64,000 nt of DNA. Source: Sphingomonas sp. SORGH_AS_0950. GTDB lineage: Bacteria; Pseudomonadota; Alphaproteobacteria; Sphingomonadales; Sphingomonadaceae. The notes under the pieces are model-generated. The model had not been told where the DNA came from, did no database searches, and saw nothing but the letters and a program-made list of their open reading frames with translations. The stretch covers positions 3,560,001-3,624,000 of the forward strand of contig NZ_JAUTAE010000001.1 of assembly GCF_030818415.1 (NCBI RefSeq). The letters run 5' to 3'. Shown in pieces: positions 1-8,619 of this stretch. The stretch's first letter is position 1; every line of letters starts with the position of its first letter. The position numbers and the translations under genes are program-made.

Positions 1-225
1 GGCGATCCTGATCTGTTCGACGCGCCGCCGGGTACGCCGCGCCACCCCATCGTGGGCGACGACGTCGTGATCTTCGCCAACGCCGCCATCGTCGGCCGGG
101 TGACTATCGGCGCCCGATCGCGGATCGGTGGCAACGTGTGGCTGCGAAACGACGTGCCGCCCGATACGCTGGTCGAAGCGCCGCTGCCGATCTTCCGTCC
201 TATTGGCGACCGCCAAGGTGCGTAA
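1..225 (+). CDS. Serine O-acetyltransferase-like protein, C-terminal part (window edge)
   Basis: The reading frame is open from base 1 to a TAA at 223-225, so only the last 74 residues are visible. They show the hexapeptide-repeat pattern of a left-handed beta helix (HPIVGDDVVIFANAAIVG, then VTIGARSRIGGNVWL), followed by VPPDTLV, as at the end of CysE/SrpH-type serine acetyltransferases, which make O-acetylserine for cysteine synthesis. Other hexapeptide acyltransferases look similar in this part, so the substrate is an inference. Confidence 0.6.
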   Translation, partial: GDPDLFDAPPGTPRHPIVGDDVVIFANAAIVGRVTIGARSRIGGNVWLRNDVPPDTLVEAPLPIFRPIGDRQGA

Positions 226-353
226 CGTTGTACGGCAATTGGCATCCTTTACCGCGCACATTCGCCCATCGAACATCGTGATCAAAGCCATCGAGCGCCT
301 TGGTGTCAGTTAATTCAGCCGACATCGGCTCGTGGCGCGGCCTCAAGGGATTA

Positions 354-403
354 GGCTCAGGACCCATCGATGTGAGCGATGTCGCCTGATTGTCTCGAGG
401 CCC
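354..403. mobile_element. Remnant of an IS5-family (IS427-group-like) terminus
   Basis: The stretch after TTAG at 351-354 (CTCAGGACCCATCGATGTGAG) closely matches the left end of the IS5-like remnant at 15452 (ATCAGGACCCATCGATATGAG). Both sit next to a YTAR-like target (TTAG here, CTAG there). No transposase follows, so this is an orphan IS end between the acetyltransferase and the serine hydrolase. Confidence 0.5.
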
Positions 404-1597
404 TCATCCATAGATCGCCCGCGTCAGTTCGTCGGGGAACCTGCCTCCGGGCGACTGGCCTTCCAGCCCGGCATTGGTAAAGGCAACGACCGTCAGCCCG
501 TTGGCCGGGTCGACGAACCAGGAGTGGCCATAGGCGCCGCCCATGCGCCATGCACCCACCGCCTCCGGCGAATTGGCCGCGACGGGATCGCGCAACACGG
601 TGAAGCCGAGACCGAAGCCGCGTCCGGGCCAGGGCAGCAGATCCATGCCCGGCGTCTGGTCCGTCACCATCGCCTCCACCTGCGAGGTGGAGAGCAGCGG
701 CGCGCCGCCCTTGCGCAGGGCTTCGAGCACGGCAAGCAGATCACCGGCCGAGCCAATCATGCCCGCGCCGCCGGAGGGATAAGCGTTCTCATCGAATGCG
801 CGTGTCAGCGACATGCGCAGTCCCTCCGAACCCTCGATGAAGGGCAGCGGGATGATTTCGAGATCGGCCATGCGGCGTGGCGTGCCGCCGTCATCGACAT
901 AACCGGTCGCCAGCCGGTTGGGGCCGGCAATGGTGAAGCCCGTGTCGGTCAATCCGAGCGGCTCCATGACCAGTGTGCGGACGGCGTCGGCGAGTGGAAG
1001 CCCGGTGGCGCGCTCGATGAGCAGCCCGAGTACGTCGGTCGCCAGCGAGTAATTCCACGACATTCCCGGCGCGAACAGCAGCGGCACGGTGGCGATGCGG
1101 CGGACATTCTCCTCCAGCGTCACGTTGGCGATGTCCATACCGTCAGAGACACCCGCACGGTGGTAGGGACCATCCGCCGGTTCGAGGAAGCCGTAATTCA
1201 AGCCCGCCATATGACTGAGCAGATGGCGAACGGTGATGTCGGATACACTGCCGTCCGGCGACGTCGGCCTGAAATCGGGCAGCCAATCCGTGACCGGCGC
1301 ATCGAGCGCGAGCCGGCCTTGTCCCACCAGCGCCATCGCCGCCACCGAGGCATAGACCTTCGACACAGAGGACAGGCGAAACAGTGTATCCGGCGTCATC
1401 GGCTGGTTTGCCTCGCGATCGGCAAAGCCGGCTGCGCGGGCATAGACGGTATCGCCGTCCTTCGCGACGAGGACGACGGCACCCACGACGCGCTGCTGGG
1501 CAAGGGCTGTGTCGATCACGGCATCGATGCGGTCGCTCAGGTCTTTCATCTGTGCGACCGGAGAGAAGGAAGGGCGATCGCCCGAGATAAGAGACAT
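404..1597 (-). CDS. Beta-lactamase-family serine hydrolase
   Basis: A 397-residue protein of the class C beta-lactamase / penicillin-binding-protein-like hydrolase family (often esterases or D-aminopeptidases). The SxxK nucleophile motif is at residues 77-80 (in RLSSVSK). A Y-S motif occurs in WNYSLATD, and a GHSWF segment sits near the C-terminus where the family has its third motif. There is no clear signal peptide, so a cytoplasmic esterase is more likely than a secreted beta-lactamase. The start at 1597 is preferred over the upstream ATG at 1834 because the protein similarity begins there and GGAG lies about seven bases before it. It lies just downstream of the MFS gene on the same strand (26-base gap), so the two are probably co-transcribed. 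The substrate cannot be told. Confidence 0.85.
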   Translation of the reverse strand: MSLISGDRPSFSPVAQMKDLSDRIDAVIDTALAQQRVVGAVVLVAKDGDTVYARAAGFADREANQPMTPDTLFRLSSVSKVYASVAAMALVGQGRLALDAPVTDWLPDFRPTSPDGSVSDITVRHLLSHMAGLNYGFLEPADGPYHRAGVSDGMDIANVTLEENVRRIATVPLLFAPGMSWNYSLATDVLGLLIERATGLPLADAVRTLVMEPLGLTDTGFTIAGPNRLATGYVDDGGTPRRMADLEIIPLPFIEGSEGLRMSLTRAFDENAYPSGGAGMIGSAGDLLAVLEALRKGGAPLLSTSQVEAMVTDQTPGMDLLPWPGRGFGLGFTVLRDPVAANSPEAVGAWRMGGAYGHSWFVDPANGLTVVAFTNAGLEGQSPGGRFPDELTRAIYG

Positions 1598-1623
1598 GGA
1601 AGGCTCCAAAGTGTCAGGTTGGG

Positions 1624-2838
1624 TCAATGGGAGGTGTCGGCGGCAGGAAAACCATGCCGGCGTGCCGTCCAGGCCACGATCAGGGTCGGCACGAGAAGGC
1701 AGAGCAAGGCAGGGGCGAAAGCCGCGACGCCGATCTTTTCCAGCAGCAGGCCGCCGATGATGCCGCCGCCCGCGATCGCCATGTTCCAGGCCGTGACGAG
1801 CATCGACAATCCGACATCCGTGGCCTCCCCGCATATCCGCGTCAGCGCTGTCGAGAACAGTGTTGCGACACCACCATAGGCGAGGCCCCAGAGCGCAATC
1901 GCCGCATAGATTACGGCCGGATCATGGGGACGGAGGCAAAGCGCAACGGAGACAAGGCCGAACAGCGCGATGCTGATCAGCGTCAATTCGCGCAGCCGAC
2001 GATCAATGAGGCTCCCCACGCCCCAGATCCCGATGAGTGATGTCAAGCCGAAGATGAGAAGAACGACGTCCGTGCGCTCAGCCATGCCGGCGGCGGCAAG
2101 GAACGGCGCGATATAGGTGTAGAGGATGTTGTGTGCGAGGACGAAGGCGAGTGTGACGAAGAGCACGGAGCGCACGCCGGCCATGTTGAAGACGATGCGT
2201 AAGGAATGTCGCCTGTCCGCCGTCTGCCCAGGAAAGTCCGGCAGCTTTATTGTTACCCAGACGATCAGGATACCTGTCAGGCCGCTCATCAGCCAGAAGC
2301 AGGCGCGCCAGCCGATCACCGTGCCGAGGAAGGTGCCGGCGGGAATGCCAAGCGATAGCGCCAGTGGCGTGCCGGCCATCGCGACGGCGATCGCGCGACC
2401 CTGTCGGTGCCCCGGCACCATCCGCGCAGCATAACCCGCTAACATTGCCCAGAGGAGACCGGCCGAAACGCCGGCGATCAGGCGCGCGACCAAGGTTAAC
2501 CGAAAGTCGCCCGAGAGTGCGGTTGCCGTGTTGGCAATCGCGAAGCCGACAATCGCGAGCAGCAACAGCGGCTTTCGTCTCATCCCTTGAGTCGCTGCCG
2601 TCAGCGGAATGGCTGCGGCGAGCGAGCCGACCGCATAGATGGTGACGAGTTGCCCGACAAACGCCTCCGACACGCCAAGCCCATTGCCGATCTGCGGCAG
2701 CAGCCCTGCGGGCAATGCTTCGGTCAGGATGGTGATGAAACCTGCCATGGCGAGCGCCAGCAGGCCGGCAAGCGGAAAATGGTCTGAGACGGCATTATCG
2801 TTGCCGTCTAAGGATGAGGATGTCGTTGTTATCGTCAT
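1624..2838 (-). CDS. MFS transporter, DHA1 drug-efflux type
   Basis: A 404-residue inner-membrane protein with about twelve hydrophobic segments. It carries the DHA1 hallmarks: an acidic residue in the first helix (ITILTEALPAGLLP), GMRRKPLLL in the loop between helices 2 and 3, and RLIAGVSAGLLWAM in helix 4. It resembles AraJ/YdhP-like and chloramphenicol-type proton-coupled exporters. The start at 2838 is preferred over 2889 because helix 1 follows normally from it. The divergent LysR gene begins 167 bases away and is the likely regulator, with the serine hydrolase as operon partner. Substrate unknown. Confidence 0.85.
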   Translation of the reverse strand: MTITTTSSSLDGNDNAVSDHFPLAGLLALAMAGFITILTEALPAGLLPQIGNGLGVSEAFVGQLVTIYAVGSLAAAIPLTAATQGMRRKPLLLLAIVGFAIANTATALSGDFRLTLVARLIAGVSAGLLWAMLAGYAARMVPGHRQGRAIAVAMAGTPLALSLGIPAGTFLGTVIGWRACFWLMSGLTGILIVWVTIKLPDFPGQTADRRHSLRIVFNMAGVRSVLFVTLAFVLAHNILYTYIAPFLAAAGMAERTDVVLLIFGLTSLIGIWGVGSLIDRRLRELTLISIALFGLVSVALCLRPHDPAVIYAAIALWGLAYGGVATLFSTALTRICGEATDVGLSMLVTAWNMAIAGGGIIGGLLLEKIGVAAFAPALLCLLVPTLIVAWTARRHGFPAADTSH

Positions 2839-3005
2839 AGGAGCGCCTTGTCTTGTTCGGGCGATGAACGGATATGGCCGCGACGGCACATATTCCTGTC
2901 GCCGGCCTAAGGTCTGGCGGCAAACTTACCTCGGCTGACACCCGGCGATAATTGGGCTATAATTCCGAACATATGCGACATTGATGTCCGCAATAGGTTC
3001 GGTAG

Positions 3006-3905
3006 ATGGACAATCTTGGTTCACTCAATGCTTTCGTCCAAGCGGCGGAGGCCCGCAGCTTTACCGCGGCGAGCAAGCAACTTGGCGTCTCACCCTCGGC
3101 GATTGGCAAGGCCATCGCCCGTCTAGAAGACCGGTTGGGCGTGCGCCTGTTCCATCGCTCCACGCGCATCGTGACCTTGACGCCGGAAGGTGCGCTTTTT
3201 CTCGAGCGCTGCCGGCGCATCTTTTGCGAGATAGAGCAGGCCGAGATGGAATTGGCCCAGACGCGAAGCGCGCCGCGTGGCAAACTGCGTGTCAGCCTGC
3301 CGCTGGTCGGGATGTTGATGATGCCGACGCTTTCCGCCTTCATGCGGGCCTGGCCGGAGATCGAACTCGATCTCGATTTCACCGACAGGCTGGTGGATGT
3401 GATCGACGAGGGGTTTGATGCGGTGATCCGAACCGGTGAGGCAAGCGACTCTCGGCTGATGACGCGGGTGCTCGGTAGTTATTCTCTGCAGCTGGTCGGT
3501 GCGCCGGCCTATTTCGCGGAGCATGGTGTGCCGCAAAAGCCCGCCGATCTCGCCGCCCATCGCTGCCTGCGACATCGTTACCCGACCAATGGTAAACTCG
3601 AGGACTGGCTGTTTGCGGGCGGACGTCACCTTCCTGCGATCGATGTACCGACCGCAGCCACCTCAAGCACCATCGAACCGCTGCTATACATGGTCGAGCG
3701 TGGCCTCGGCATCGCCTGCCTGCCGGATTTCGCTGTTCACGACAAGATCGAGGCGGGGACGCTGGTCAGCGTCATGGACGGCGTGCTCGCCCATTCCGGC
3801 ACCTTCCGCATCCTCTGGCCCTCCAGCCGACAGCTCGCCCCGAAGATCCGCGTCTTCGTGGACTTCATGGCCGAGCATCTCTTCGCAAGGGCGATACACG
3901 GGTAA
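3006..3905 (+). CDS. LysR-family transcriptional regulator
   Basis: 299 residues with the canonical N-terminal winged helix-turn-helix (residues 1-60: LNAFVQAAEARSFTAASKQL, then SAIGKAIARLEDRLGVRLFH) and a C-terminal periplasmic-binding-protein-like effector domain (about 90-295). The effector half resembles the CrgA/DsdC-like branch common in proteobacteria. It is transcribed away from the MFS/serine hydrolase pair, the classic arrangement for a LysR regulator controlling its divergent neighbour. Inducer unknown. Confidence 0.9.
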   Translation: MDNLGSLNAFVQAAEARSFTAASKQLGVSPSAIGKAIARLEDRLGVRLFHRSTRIVTLTPEGALFLERCRRIFCEIEQAEMELAQTRSAPRGKLRVSLPLVGMLMMPTLSAFMRAWPEIELDLDFTDRLVDVIDEGFDAVIRTGEASDSRLMTRVLGSYSLQLVGAPAYFAEHGVPQKPADLAAHRCLRHRYPTNGKLEDWLFAGGRHLPAIDVPTAATSSTIEPLLYMVERGLGIACLPDFAVHDKIEAGTLVSVMDGVLAHSGTFRILWPSSRQLAPKIRVFVDFMAEHLFARAIHG

Positions 3906-3916
3906 AATATGAGGCA

Positions 3917-4000
3917 CGGAAGCGCGATTATAACGAGCACCGTCCCCATAGCTCCCTCGGCAACCAAACCCCGGTGGAGCGCGATATCCCTCAGGGCAGG
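3917..4000 (+). pseudogene. Remnant of an IS3-family transposase OrfB C-terminus
   Basis: Reading from 3917 gives RKRDYNEHRPHSSLGNQTP, then VERD. This is the conserved tail of IS3-family OrfB integrases (YN..RPHSSLG..TP.E). There is no catalytic core upstream (the LysR gene ends at 3905) and no inverted repeat is visible, so it is a scar left by a former element. The rest of 4001-4107 holds nothing I recognise. Confidence 0.75.
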
Positions 4001-4107
4001 CACACCTGTGCTGAGGGAAGGAGAGCTGGTTTCCTCATAAAGACGGGACCAGAGATGAGGGGAGACTCAAGCGCAATTGGCCTCGCAGAAACGAGGCTCG
4101 CAGGTCA

Positions 4108-5088
4108 TCAGCCCTGGAGGATTGCGGCATAGGCGTCGGGATCGACATTGCCACCCGAGATCACCGCCACCGTGGCGCCCTCCGCAGGCGGTGCCAGTCC
4201 TTCCAGCGCCGCAGCGAGCGCCACTGCGCCCCCTGGCTCGACCACGAGCTTCATGGACTGGAACGCGAAACGCATGGCCGCGCGCACCTGATCGTCGGTG
4301 ACGGTGAGGCCACCTGAGAGAAGCGCCTGATTGATCGGAAAGGTGAGCGCGCCAGGGCTGGGGGCCATCAGTGCATCGCAGATCGAGCGCGCGTCGGCAG
4401 GTACGGTTTCGCGTGTGCCGCTCACCAGCGAGCGGGCCGTGTCGTCAAAGGCCTGCGGTTCAACACTGTAGATCGCAATATCGGGTGCCCGATCCTTGAT
4501 GGCGGTGGCGATCCCCGCGACAAGCCCGCCACCGCCGCAACAGACGAGGACGCGGCCGATCGATGCCCCAGCATCGGCCGCTTGGTCGAGGATTTCCAGT
4601 CCCGCAGTCCCCTGGCCCGCGATGATGTAAGGATCGTCGAAGGACGGCACGAGCACCGCACCGCGTTCGACGGATATCGCCGTAGCGATCTCCTCTCGCG
4701 ACTGGGTATAGCGGTCATAGGGAACGACCTCGGCACCGAGCGACCGGGTATTTGAGACCTTGATCGTGGGCGCGTCGGCCGGCATCACGATCGTCGCGGG
4801 GATACGGAGCAAGCGCGCCGCCGCCGCGACGCCCTGGGCGTGGTTGCCCGACGACCAGGCAACGACCCCGTGCCTCTTCTGGTCTTCCGAAATACGCGAC
4901 AAGCGGTTGTAAGCGCCGCGGAATTTGAATGAGCCGGTGTGTTGCACGCCCTCGAACTTGACCAGCACGCGGTGCCCGACACGCTCGTTCAGCGATGCGT
5001 ACTCCAGGAGTGGTGTGCGAACGGCAGCCCGTTCGATGCGACGCGCGGCGTCGTGGACATCGGCAGCAGAGATAGCAAAATCGGTCAA
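4108..5088 (-). CDS. Threonine/serine (hydroxyaspartate-type) dehydratase, PLP-dependent
   Basis: 326 residues of the fold type II PLP dehydratase family. The PLP lysine is in HTGSFKFRGA (Lys55), a substrate-loop SSGNHAQG motif is present, and the phosphate-binding glycine loop is CCGGGGLVAG. The protein lacks the C-terminal ACT domain of biosynthetic IlvA, so it is a catabolic-type enzyme. It is paired with the ornithine-cyclodeaminase-family gene downstream of a shared regulator. The same pairing is known for EutB/EutC of ectoine degradation and BhcB/BhcD of the beta-hydroxyaspartate cycle. None of the other genes of those pathways is in the window, so I name only the enzyme class. Confidence 0.85.
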   Translation of the reverse strand: MTDFAISAADVHDAARRIERAAVRTPLLEYASLNERVGHRVLVKFEGVQHTGSFKFRGAYNRLSRISEDQKRHGVVAWSSGNHAQGVAAAARLLRIPATIVMPADAPTIKVSNTRSLGAEVVPYDRYTQSREEIATAISVERGAVLVPSFDDPYIIAGQGTAGLEILDQAADAGASIGRVLVCCGGGGLVAGIATAIKDRAPDIAIYSVEPQAFDDTARSLVSGTRETVPADARSICDALMAPSPGALTFPINQALLSGGLTVTDDQVRAAMRFAFQSMKLVVEPGGAVALAAALEGLAPPAEGATVAVISGGNVDPDAYAAILQG

Positions 5089-5130
5089 CGGCTTTTCCTC
5101 AAAGTAGCGGCGCTGTTTGAAGACATGCTC

Positions 5131-6051
5131 TCAGCGGTCGAGAGCGGCGATGAGGTGACGGGCAATGTAGAGGTCCTGGAGGGCAATGCCCGAACTGTCG
5201 AAGACAGTGATGTCATCATCAGCGCGACGGCCTGGGCAGCGGCCCGACAGTACGTCACCGATCGCGACGATGCGGCTGCGGTCGCCGGCGAAGTGCTGGA
5301 GGTCTCCGATCGCGACCGACTGCGCCGGCTGATCGCAAAACAGCGCCGCCCGGTCGAACAAGGCTGGCGGTAACTCCTGCTTGCCAACGGCGTCCGATCC
5401 CATGCTGGCGATATGCGTACCCGGCTGGACCCAGGCGGCATCAAACAGCGGTGCTCGCGCTCCCGTGGCCGTGACGATGATGTCGGCCTGCTCGCACGCG
5501 GTGCGTCCATCTACGATACGGGCGGCCATCCCGTGGGCGGCCACGCTGGCGGCAAAGCTCTCGCCTTTCGCGCTGTCGCGCGCGATCACCAGCACCTCGC
5601 TAATATGACGGATGCGCGTGATGGCGCGGCATTCGTAAAGGGCTTGGTGACCAGTGCCGAAGATCGCGAGTACGCTGGCATCGGTGCGGGCCAGAGCATC
5701 GGCGGCCACCGCATCTGCCGCGGCCGTACGATAGGCGTTCACTCGGCCCGCCTCGATCACCCATTCGACCCGTCCGACATGCTGGTCGATGAGCAGGATC
5801 AGGGAATTGTGGCGGGGCAGGCCGATCTCGGTGTTGCCAGGCCAGTAGGAACCCACTTTCAGACCCGCAAGGTCGGCAGAACTGCCCGACTTGATCGAAA
5901 ACCGGTTCAACGGTGATGAGCCATGGGCCAGTACCGCCGGGAATACGGTGGTGCCGTCGTCAGTTGCCGCAATCAGTGCTTCACGCGCTGCGGCAAAGGC
6001 GATCTCGAACGTGATGAGCGCAGCGGATTGATCTTCGGGTACGAACTGCAT
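5131..6051 (-). CDS. Ornithine cyclodeaminase / mu-crystallin family protein (imine reductase-like)
   Basis: 306 residues. The NAD(P)-binding Rossmann motif is GTGHQA, the substrate-binding region is KVGSYWPGNTEIGLPRH, and the family tail is VFDSSGIALQDL. The family includes ornithine cyclodeaminase, alanine dehydrogenase, EutC and iminosuccinate reductase. The dehydratase follows 42 bases downstream on the same strand, so the two probably act in sequence: the dehydratase releases an imine or keto acid that this enzyme handles. Its start lies seven bases from a perfect palindrome (6058-6069), so it is probably repressed by the divergent GntR protein. Confidence 0.8.
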   Translation of the reverse strand: MQFVPEDQSAALITFEIAFAAAREALIAATDDGTTVFPAVLAHGSSPLNRFSIKSGSSADLAGLKVGSYWPGNTEIGLPRHNSLILLIDQHVGRVEWVIEAGRVNAYRTAAADAVAADALARTDASVLAIFGTGHQALYECRAITRIRHISEVLVIARDSAKGESFAASVAAHGMAARIVDGRTACEQADIIVTATGARAPLFDAAWVQPGTHIASMGSDAVGKQELPPALFDRAALFCDQPAQSVAIGDLQHFAGDRSRIVAIGDVLSGRCPGRRADDDITVFDSSGIALQDLYIARHLIAALDR

Positions 6052-6057
6052 GGCAAG

Positions 6058-6069
6058 CTGTATATACAG
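6058..6069. promoter_or_regulatory. Palindromic operator of the GntR/UTRA regulator
   Basis: CTGTATATACAG is a perfect 12-base palindrome in the 59-base gap between the divergent cyclodeaminase and GntR genes. It resembles the TGTATATACA-type operators of HutC/UTRA-subfamily GntR proteins. Its place within both leader regions suggests repression of the catabolic pair and self-repression. Confidence 0.65.
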
Positions 6070-6110
6070 ATTCTTGCCACCTGTCTATTCACCACGCTCT
6101 GTGCTATGGA

Positions 6111-6845
6111 ATGGGCATGACCAGTAATGCTGCTGCCGTCACCCGCCGCGACCAGATCGCCGAGCATGTGATAGCGAACATAACCTCGGGTCGATGGGCG
6201 ACCGGCGATCGGATTCCGTCGGAGCACGCCCTCTCCGAACAATTCGGCGTCAGCCGCATGACCGTGCATCATGCTCTGCGCGACCTGACCACGCGTGGTT
6301 TTCTCGTCAGGCGTAGTGGCTCGGGCACCTTCGTCGCGGAGCCGAGCGCCTATGTTGCCGTGTACGACCATCTCGACATCCTCAGTGAGGTCGTCAGTCG
6401 CGGGGGCAGCTACCGCGCCCAGGTCTTGCGCCGTGAAATACGACCGATGACGGTGGATGAATGCGTCCAGTTTGGGACGGCTGACGGGAACGACGTGTTC
6501 CATGCGGTTATCCTCCATTTTGAAGATGACCGCCCCGTGGAGCTTGAAGATCGCCTGATCGCTCCACGCTTCCTGCCCGACGCGATGGCGATCGACCTGT
6601 CCCACCGGACATTGTTCTCCTATTTGATGCTGGTGCGCCCCTATCGCGAAGGAAGCGAGACGGTCCGGGCGATTTTGGGTTCGAGTGAGGAGTGTGCGCT
6701 TCTCGCCGTCGATGGCACGATACCCTGTCTCGAAGTGACCCGGCGCACCTGGTCTACCGAGGGCGTCGTGACAATCGCACGGATGCTGCGGAGCGGTGAA
6801 CAAGCTCGCATGGTGGGCCGGATCGGACCAGTTGGGCGAAACTAG
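6111..6845 (+). CDS. GntR-family regulator with UTRA effector domain (HutC-like)
   Basis: 244 residues. The N-terminal winged helix (about 10-75: RDQIAEHVIANITSGRWATG, PSEHALSEQFGVSRMTVHHAL) is typical GntR. The remainder is a UTRA ligand-binding domain (VFHAVILHFEDDRPVELEDR, ending ARMLRSGEQARMVGRIG). ATG codons at 6111 and 6117 are both possible starts. It is divergent from the dehydratase/cyclodeaminase pair and likely represses it until a pathway amino acid binds. Confidence 0.88.
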   Translation: MGMTSNAAAVTRRDQIAEHVIANITSGRWATGDRIPSEHALSEQFGVSRMTVHHALRDLTTRGFLVRRSGSGTFVAEPSAYVAVYDHLDILSEVVSRGGSYRAQVLRREIRPMTVDECVQFGTADGNDVFHAVILHFEDDRPVELEDRLIAPRFLPDAMAIDLSHRTLFSYLMLVRPYREGSETVRAILGSSEECALLAVDGTIPCLEVTRRTWSTEGVVTIARMLRSGEQARMVGRIGPVGRN

Positions 6846-7062
6846 ATGAACTTCTGCTGCGAGAGCCTTTTACGTTCTCCGACCCGTCGGGACGGGCTGA
6901 CGCAGGACGCTCTTTTCCGACAGTCCGCTGGTTTTCGTTCGACCAAGGGGGGCCGTCAGCGTCCGGCCGCTTCTCGACTTCCGCATAGAAGACAAAACGC
7001 AGGCCGTTGCGGATCACTACGATGATGCCGTTCACGATCCGCCGATCATCCATGCGTGTGAG
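6846..7062. other. Intergenic stretch with an IS5-family transposase scrap on the minus strand
   Basis: At about 7005-7053 the minus strand reads MDDRRIVNGIIVVIRNGLR, the N-terminal signature of IS5-family transposases (compare VDDRRVLSGIVFVNRNGLR at 15590). Expected next residues such as WRDAP are missing and the frame runs into unrelated sequence, so this is a fragment. The IS3 element at 7063 begins within ten bases of it. Nothing else recognisable is present. Confidence 0.55.
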
Positions 7063-7134
7063 CTGGCCCCCATTTCGACCGGACGGATTCAAGCCTAAGA
7101 AGGAGGCTTGGGGCTATCCCCTAAGCATAGGCTT

Positions 7135-7512
7135 ATGTCCGTGTCCGAGATCATCACAGACGGCGGTCGTCGCCGTCACTGGAGCACGCCTGAGAAGCTG
7201 AGGATCGTCGAGGAAACGCTCGATGGTCGCGAGAGCATATCGGTGGTGGCGCGCCGCAACGGCGTGGCGCCGAACCTGCTGTACCGCTGGCGGCGGCTGA
7301 TGCTGGAGGGCGGGAGCGTCGCGGTTGCCGGCGACGACGACGTGACCAGCAATCGCCAGGTCCGCGAGATGGAGACCCGCATCCGCGAACTGGAGCGCCA
7401 GCTCGGCCGCAAGACGCTGGAGGTCGAGATCCTGAAGGAGGCGCTGGAGCGCTCGCGCCCAAAAAAAGCGAGCTTGCTCATGCACTCGCCGTTGCCGGAG
7501 ACTATCCGGTGA
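7135..7512 (+). CDS. IS2-group transposase OrfA
   Basis: A helix-turn-helix DNA-binding protein (HWSTPEKLRIVEETL, SVVARRNGVAPNLLYRWRR) followed by a leucine-zipper-like helix (VREMETRIRELERQLGRKTL) that allows OrfA dimers and OrfAB assembly. The frame is open from 7108. I take the start near 7135 (ATGTCCGTGTCCGAG) by similarity, and it is uncertain. The A7 run at 7461-7467 in its last third allows the -1 frameshift that makes the OrfAB transposase. Confidence 0.8.
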   Translation: MSVSEIITDGGRRRHWSTPEKLRIVEETLDGRESISVVARRNGVAPNLLYRWRRLMLEGGSVAVAGDDDVTSNRQVREMETRIRELERQLGRKTLEVEILKEALERSRPKKASLLMHSPLPETIR

Positions 7513-8342
7513 GCCTGGTCGCCAAGACGCTCGGGGTCGGGCGCTCGACGGTGTACGACCGCCTGACCGGCCGCACCCGGACGCGCGGGCCGTACGCCAA
7601 GGCCGACGACGCGGACCTGCTGCCCCGCATCCGCCAGATCGCCGCGCAGCGGCCCACCTACGGCTACCGCCGCATCGCGGCGGTCCTCAATCGACAGCTT
7701 CGCGCCGAAGGACTGGCGCCGGTCAACCACAAGCGCGTCTACCGCATCATGGCAGCGGACCGCCTGCTGCTGGCGCGGCGCTACACCGAGCGGGCCGACT
7801 ATGGCCATGACGGCGTCGTGGTGGCGATCCGCTCGAACCTGCGCTGGTGCTCGGACGGCTTCGAGTTCACCTGCTGGAACGGCGAGGTCGTGCGCGGCGC
7901 CTTCATCATCGACGCCCATGACCGCGAGATCATCGCCTGGCGCGCGATCGCCAATGCGGGCATCGGCGGCTCGGACGTGCGCGACATCATGCTGGAAGCC
8001 GTGGAAACCCGCTTCGGCGGTATGCGCGCGCCCGTGCCGGTCGAGATGCTGTCCGATAACGGCTCGGCCTATACTGCCCGCGAAACACGCACCTTTGCCC
8101 GGCAGCTGGGCCTCAAACCCTGCTTCACGCCCGTTCGCAGCCCGCAGTCCAACGGCATCTCCGAGGCCTTCGTTCATACCCTCAAGCGCGATTACGTCCG
8201 CGTCTCGCCGCTGCCTGATGCTCCCACCGCGTTGACATCGCTTGCCGGATGGATCGAGGACTACAACGACAACCACCCCCATTCAGGGCTCAAAATGCGC
8301 TCACCGCGCGAGCATCGCGCATTGGTTTCTGCAACCGCTTGA
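7509..8342 (+). CDS. IS2-group transposase OrfB (DDE integrase domain)
   Basis: 277 residues with an HTH_21-type region (PTYGYRRIAAVLNRQL), then a retroviral-integrase-like core. The DDE residues lie in CSDGFEF, LSDNGSAYT and NGISEAF. The C-terminal YNDNHPHSGLKMRSPRE is the family tail. The GTG at 7509 may not be the real start: the same frame is open back to the A7 run at 7461, reading KKSELAHALAVAGDYPVSL, so the protein is expected mainly as a -1 frameshift OrfAB fusion. Confidence 0.85.
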   Translation: MSLVAKTLGVGRSTVYDRLTGRTRTRGPYAKADDADLLPRIRQIAAQRPTYGYRRIAAVLNRQLRAEGLAPVNHKRVYRIMAADRLLLARRYTERADYGHDGVVVAIRSNLRWCSDGFEFTCWNGEVVRGAFIIDAHDREIIAWRAIANAGIGGSDVRDIMLEAVETRFGGMRAPVPVEMLSDNGSAYTARETRTFARQLGLKPCFTPVRSPQSNGISEAFVHTLKRDYVRVSPLPDAPTALTSLAGWIEDYNDNHPHSGLKMRSPREHRALVSATA

Positions 8343-8368
8343 ACCCGTCCGGTGAAACGGGGGCCAGA

Positions 8369-8596
8369 TCACTTGCGAACGATTTCCGCGCCTAGCCCCA
8401 AGGCTTGTAGCTTGCCCTTCGCTACATCGCGCGAAAGCGGCGCCATGCCGCAATTCGTTGCGGGATATAGTTTGTCGGCGTCCACGTATTGCAGCGCGTT
8501 GCGTAGTGTGTCGGCGACCTGCTGCGGTGTTTCGACCGTGTCAGTCGCAACGTCGATCGCGCCGACCATGACCTTTTTGCCGCGGATCATGAGCTT
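8369..8596 (-). pseudogene. C-terminal fragment of a MetE-like methionine synthase
   Basis: The minus strand reads KVMVGAIDVATDTVETPQQ, then VDADKLYPATNCGMAPLSR, to a TGA at 8369-8371. This is the end of the cobalamin-independent methionine synthase fold, with the zinc-binding cysteine in NCGM. Only about 75 residues remain. The gene is cut upstream by the IS at 8597, and its stop codon lies next to the IS ending at 8367. The missing part is not on the far side of either IS, so a deletion accompanied the insertions. Confidence 0.8.
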
Positions 8597-8619
8597 CTGC
8601 CGGTTTCGCGGACACGAAG

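Larger units (their letters stand above)
7063..8367 (+). mobile_element. IS3-family insertion sequence, IS2 group
   Basis: About 1.3 kb bounded by imperfect terminal inverted repeats starting CTGGCCCCC: the left end at 7063 continues ATTTCGACCGGACGG, and the complement of the right end, ending at 8367, continues GTTTCACCGGACGG. It carries overlapping orfA and orfB in the 0 and -1 frames with an A7 slippery run at 7461-7467. I see no flanking target duplication. On the right it abuts a truncated metE fragment. Confidence 0.85.

Noticed and set aside
332..1879. 515-codon plus-strand frame over the serine hydrolase
   Set aside because: Antisense of a clear hydrolase gene with all its motifs on the minus strand.
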